This document shows, in pieces, positions 59,401 to 64,000 of a stretch of 64,000 nt of DNA. Each line of letters opens with the position of its first letter. Within the stretch, counting starts at the first letter, position 1. Both the position numbers and the translations under genes were made by a program. The notes beneath the pieces were generated by a model. That model saw only the letters and a program-made list of their open reading frames with translations. It was not told the DNA's origin and did no database searches. The stretch lies in contig JAVDOI010000019.1 in NCBI GenBank assembly GCA_032191485.1, positions 5,303,607 through 5,367,606 of the forward strand, written 5' to 3'. This stretch comes from Leptoclinus maculatus (lineage: Eukaryota > Chordata > Actinopteri > Perciformes > Stichaeidae).

Positions 59401-62400
59401 CTCCACCGACAGCCTCTGCCAGCAACCTGCAGGTGCCGCCTCCACCTGCAGATTCTGGAAGACAGCTTAGGTCACGTCTCCACCTACAGCCTCTGCCAGC
59501 AACTTCTGCCAGCAACCTACAGGTGCCGCCTCCACCTGCAGATTCTGGCAGACAGCTTAAGTCATGCCTCCACCTACAGCCTCTGCCAGCAACCTGCAGG
59601 TGCCGCCTCCACCTGCAGATTCTGGCAGACAGCTTAGGTCATGTCTCCACCTACAGCCTCTGCCAGCAACTTCTGCCAGCAGCCTACAGGTGCCGCCTCC
59701 ACCTGCAGATTCTGGCAAACAGCTTAAGTCATGCCTCCACCTACAGCCTCTGCCGGCAACCTGCAGGTGCCGCCTCCACCTACAGGTTACTGGCAGGCAG
59801 CTTAGGTCATGCCTCCACCTAAAGCCTCTCTCAGTAACCTGCAGGTGCAGCCTCCACCTGCAGATTCTGGCAGACAGCTTAGGTCACGCCTCCACCTACA
59901 GCCTCTGCCAGCAACCTGCAGGTGCCGCCTCCACCTACAGGTTACTGGCAGACAGCTTAGGTCAAGTCTCCACCTACAGCCTCTGCCAGCAACTTCTGCC
60001 AGCAACCTGCAGGTGCCGCCTCCACCTGCAGATTCTGGCAGACAGCTTATGTCACGCCTCCACCTACAGCCTCTGTCAGTAACCTGCAGGTGCAGCCTCC
60101 ACCTGCAGGTTGCTGGCAGACAGCTTATGTCACGCCTCCACCTACAGCCTCTGTCAGTAACCTGCAGGTGCAGCCTCCACCTGCAGGCTGCTGGCAGACA
60201 GCTTATGTCACGCCTCCACCTACAGCCTCTGCCAGCAACCTGCAGGTGCCGCCTCCACCTGCAGATTCTGGCAGACAGCTTAGGTCACGCCTCCACCTAC
60301 AGCCTCTGCCGGCAACCTGCAGTTGCCGCCTCCACATGCAGGTTATTGGCAGACAGCTTATGTCACGCCTCCACCTACAGCCTCTGCCAGCAACCTGCAG
60401 GTGCCGCCTCCACCTGCAGATTCTGGCAGACAGCTTAGGTCACGTCTCCACCTACAGCCTCTGCCAGCAACTTCTGCAAACAGCCTACAGGTGCCGCCTC
60501 CACCTGCAGATTCTGGCAAACAGCTTAAGTCATGCCTCCACCTACAGCCTCTGCCAGCAACCTGCAGGTGCCGCCTCCACCTACAGATTCTGGCAGACAG
60601 CTTAAGTCATGCCTCCACCTACAGCCTCTGCCAGCAACCTGCAGGTGCCGCCTCCACCTACAGGTTACTGGCAGACAGCTTAGGTCACGTCTCCACCTAC
60701 AGCCTCTGCCAGCAACTTCTGCCAGCAGCCTACAGGTGCCGCCTCCACCTGCAGATTCTGGCAAACAGCTTAAGTCATGCCTCCACCTACAGCCTCTGCC
60801 AGCAACCTGCAGGTGCCGCCTCCACCTACAGATTCTGGCAGACAGCTTAAGTCATGCCTCCACCTACAGCCTCTGCCAGCAACCTGCAGGTGCCGCCTCC
60901 ACCTACAGGTTACTGGCAGACAGCTTAGGTCAAGTCTCCACCTACAGCCTCTGCCAGCAACTTCTGCCAGCAACCTGCAGGTGCCGCCTCCACCTACAGG
61001 TTACTGGCAGGCAGCTTAGGTCATGCCTCCACCTAAAGCCTCTCTCAGTAACCTGCAGGTGCAGCCTCCACCTGCAGATTCTGGCAGACAGCTTAGGTCA
61101 CGCCTCCACCTACAGCCTCTGCCAGCAACCTGCAGGTGCCGCCTCCACCTACAGGTTACTGGCAGACAGCTTAGGTCAAGTCTCCACCTACAGCCTCTGC
61201 CGGCAACCTGCAGGTGCCGCCTCCACCTACAGGTTACTGGCAGGCAGCTTAGGTCATGCCTCCACCTACAGCCTCTGCCAGCAACTTCTGCCAGCAGCCT
61301 ACAGGTGCCGCCTCCACCTGCAGATTCTGGCAGACAGCTTAGGTCACGCCTCCACCTACAGCCTCTGCCAGCAACCTGCAGGTGCCGCCTCCACCTACAG
61401 GTTACTGGCAGACAGCTTAGGTCAAGTCTCCACCTACAGCCTCTGCCAGCAACTTCTGCCAGCAACCTGCAGGTGCCGCCTCCACCTGCAGATTCTGGCA
61501 GACAGCTTATGTCACGCCTCCACCTACAGCCTCTGTCAGTAACCTGCAGGTGCAGCCTCCACCTGCAGGTTGCTGGCAGACAGCTTATGTCACGCCTCCA
61601 CCTACAGCCTCTGTCAGTAACCTGCAGGTGCAGCCTCCACCTGCAGGCTGCTGGCAGACAGCTTATGTCACGCCTCCACCTACAGCCTCTGCCAGCAACC
61701 TGCAGGTGCCGCCTCCACCTGCAGATTCTGGCAGACAGCTTAGGTCACGCCTCCACCTACAGCCTCTGCCGGCAACCTGCAGTTGCCGCCTCCACCTGCA
61801 GGTTATTGGCAGACAGCTTATGTCACGCCTCCACCTACAGCCTCTGCCAGCAACCTGCAGGTGCCGCCTCCACCTGCAGATTCTGGCAGACAGCTTAGGT
61901 CACGTCTCCACCTACAGCCTCTGCCAGCAACTTCTGTAAACAGCCTACAGGTGCCGCCTCCACCTGCAGATTCTGGCAAACAGCTTAAGTCATGCCTCCA
62001 CCTACAGCCTCTGCCAGCAACCTGCAGGTGCCGCCTCCACCTACAGATTCTGGCAGACAGCTTAAGTCATGCCTCCACCTACAGCCTCTGCCAGCAACCT
62101 GCAGGTGCCGCCTCCACCTACAGGTTACTGGCAGACAGCTTAGGTCAAGTCTCCACCTACAGCCTCTGCCAGCAACTTCTGCCAGCAACCTGCAGGTGCC
62201 GCCTCCACCTACAGGTTACTGGCAGGCAGCTTAGGTCATGCCTCCACCTAAAGCCTCTCTCAGTAACCTGCAGGTGCAGCCTCCACCTGCAGATTCTGGC
62301 AGACAGCTTAGGTCACGCCTCCACCTACAGCCTCTGCCAGCAACCTGCAGGTGCCGCCTCCACCTACAGGTTACTGGCAGACAGCTTAGGTCAAGTCTCC

Positions 62401-62714
62401 ACCTACAGCCTCTGCCAGCAACTTCTGCCAGTAACCTGCAGGTGCCGCCTCCACCTGCAGATTCTGGCAGACAGCTTATGTCACGCCTCCACCTACAGCC
62501 TCTGTCAGTAACCTGCAGGTGCCGCCTCCACCTGCAGATTCTGGCAAACAGCTTAAGTCATGCCTCCACCTACAGCCTCTGCCGGCAACCTGCAGGTGCC
62601 GCCTCCACCTACAGGTTACTGGCAGGCAGCTTAGGTCATGCCTCCACCTAAAGCCTCTCTCTGTAACCTGCAGGTGCAGCCTCCACCTGCAGATTCTGGC
62701 AGACAGCTTAGGTC
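53462..62714. repeat. Large higher-order repeat, copy 2 (~9.25 kb)
   Basis: Second copy of the block above. After 62714 the match continues to 52609 with an offset of 10,106, a shift of 568 bases, so copy ends are themselves rearranged by whole-monomer steps. Confidence 0.85.
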
Positions 62715-64000
62715 ACGTCTCCACCTACAGCCTCTGCCAGCAACTTCTGCCAGCAGCCTACAGGTGCCGCCTCCACCTGCAGATTCTGGCAAACAGCTTA
62801 AGTCATGCCTCCACCTACAGCCTCTGCCAGCAACCTGCAGGTGCCGCCTCCACCTACAGATTCTGGCAGACAGCTTAAGTCATGCCTCCACCTACAGCCT
62901 CTGCCAGCAACCTGCAGGTGCCGCCTCCACCTACAGGTTACTGGCAGACAGCTTAGGTCAAGTCTCCACCTACAGCCTCTGCCAGCAACTTCTGCCAGCA
63001 ACCTGCAGGTGCCGCCTCCACCTACAGGTTACTGGCAGGCAGCTTAGGTCATGCCTCCACCTAAAGCCTCTCTCAGTAACCTGCAGGTGCAGCCTCCACC
63101 TGCAGATTCTGGCAGACAGCTTAGGTCACGCCTCCACCTACAGCCTCTGCCAGCAACCTGCAGGTGCCGCCTCCACCTACAGGTTACTGGCAGACAGCTT
63201 AGGTCAAGTCTCCACCTACAGCCTCTGCCGGCAACCTGCAGGTGCCGCCTCCACCTACAGGTTACTGGCAGGCAGCTTAGGTCATGCCTCCACCTAAAGC
63301 CTCTCTCTGTAACCTGCAGGTGCAGCCTCCACCTGCAGATTCTGGCAGACAGCTTAGGTCACGTCTCCACCTACAGCCTCTGCCAGCAACTTCTGCCAGC
63401 AGCCTACAGGTGCCGCCTCCACCTGCAGATTCTGGCAAACAGCTTAAGTCATGCCTCCACCTACAGCCTCTGCCAGCAACCTGCAGGTGCCGCCTCCACC
63501 TGCAGATTCTGGCAAACAGCTTAAGTCATGCCTCCACCTACAGCCTCTGCCGGCAACCTGCAGGTGCCGCCTCCACCTACAGGTTACTGGCAGGCAGCTT
63601 AGGTCATGCCTCCACCTAAAGCCTCTCTCAGTAACCTGCAGGTGCAGCCTCCACCTGCAGATTCTGGCAGACAGCTTAGGTCACGCCTCCACCTACAGCC
63701 TCTGCCGGCAACCTGCAGTTGCCGCCTCCACCTGCAGGTTACTGGCAGACAGCTTAGGTCACGTCTCCACCTACAGCCTCTGCCAGCAACTTCTGCCAGC
63801 AACCTACAGGTGCCGCCTCCACCTGCAGATTCTGGCAGACAGCTTAAGTCATGCCTCCACCTACAGCCTCTGCCAGCAACCTGCAGGTGCCGCCTCCACC
63901 TACAGGTTACTGGCAGACAGCTTAGGTCAAGTCTCCACCTACAGCCTCTGCCAGCAACTTCTGCCAGCAACCTGCAGGTGCCGCCTCCACCTGCAGATTC

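Larger units (their letters stand above)
21666..64000. repeat. Satellite array, 77/78- and 90/91-bp monomers, >42 kb
   Basis: From tcatgcctccacctacagcc at about 21666 to the window end the sequence is one continuous tandem array, about 500 monomers. The basic unit is 77 bp (for example g22063 to g22140). It is a dimer of 39- and 38-base halves, both starting CCTCCACCT(A/G)CAG. Variants: +1 base when GATTCTGG is GGTTACTGG, GGTTGCTGG or GGTTATTGG (78 bp), and +13 bases when CTGCCAGCAAC is tandemly doubled (90/91 bp). The junction word alternates between gtcacg, gtcatg, gtcaag and gccacg. I saw no transposon or gene inside. Common cycles are 246 bp (77+78+91) and larger higher-order repeats listed separately. 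Confidence 0.98.

Noticed and set aside
21666..64000. CRISPR-like regular array
   Set aside because: No alternation of constant repeats and unique spacers; the entire 77-91 bp unit is repeated, in a eukaryotic context.

Overview
The window looks like teleost fish chromosomal DNA. It carries split exons with canonical splice sites that read as the vertebrate genes wdfy3 (ALFY: PH-BEACH-WD40-FYVE) and SCO-spondin (sspo), a 5'-truncated L2-clade LINE with the 3' tail typical of fish, and AT-rich and microsatellite spacers. There are no bacterial-style operons and I see no complete functional gene. Every recognisable coding piece is a fragment, and most carry lesions.

Layout. (1) 1-15070 and 15071-20190 are two copies of a tandem segmental duplication with a 15,070-bp offset and about 99.8% identity over the first 4.9 kb. 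Read on the minus strand, the unit runs: wdfy3 PH-region exons, a broken LINE reverse transcriptase, then sspo exons (F5/8C halves, TSP1, TIL). Between the copies lie one orphan exon near 13.1 kb, the 3' part of wdfy3 (BEACH, the first WD40-region exon, acidic linker, last WD40 exon, FYVE), a plus-strand L2 LINE, a tRNA-like fragment and a broken fish-type ORF at 6.2-6.65 kb. (2) 20190-21665 is a degraded flank: a short block matching 6589-6990, a 42-bp duplication, an A-rich tract and a 9-bp minisatellite. (3) 21666-64000, continuing past the end, is one uninterrupted tandem satellite of 77/78- and 90/91-bp monomers, itself built from ~38-bp half units and organised into higher-order repeats of about 1.47 kb, 2.30 kb and 10.7-11.1 kb.

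Reading. The wdfy3-like and sspo-like pieces are best treated as pseudogene fragments. Lesions visible include a GG in place of an AG splice acceptor, a one-base C-run expansion, an exon one base short of frame, a 4-bp tandem duplication, lost zinc or disulfide cysteines, and whole exons absent. Gene fragments from two unrelated loci interleaved on one strand, recently duplicated, and abutting tens of kb of homogeneous satellite suggest pericentromeric, sex-linked or supernumerary heterochromatin. Assembly error is a real alternative. The most unusual signal is in the satellite: monomers carrying inverted 9-12 bp arms, and four copies in which exactly the 7-base loop between the arms is inverted and has then been spread by higher-order amplification.
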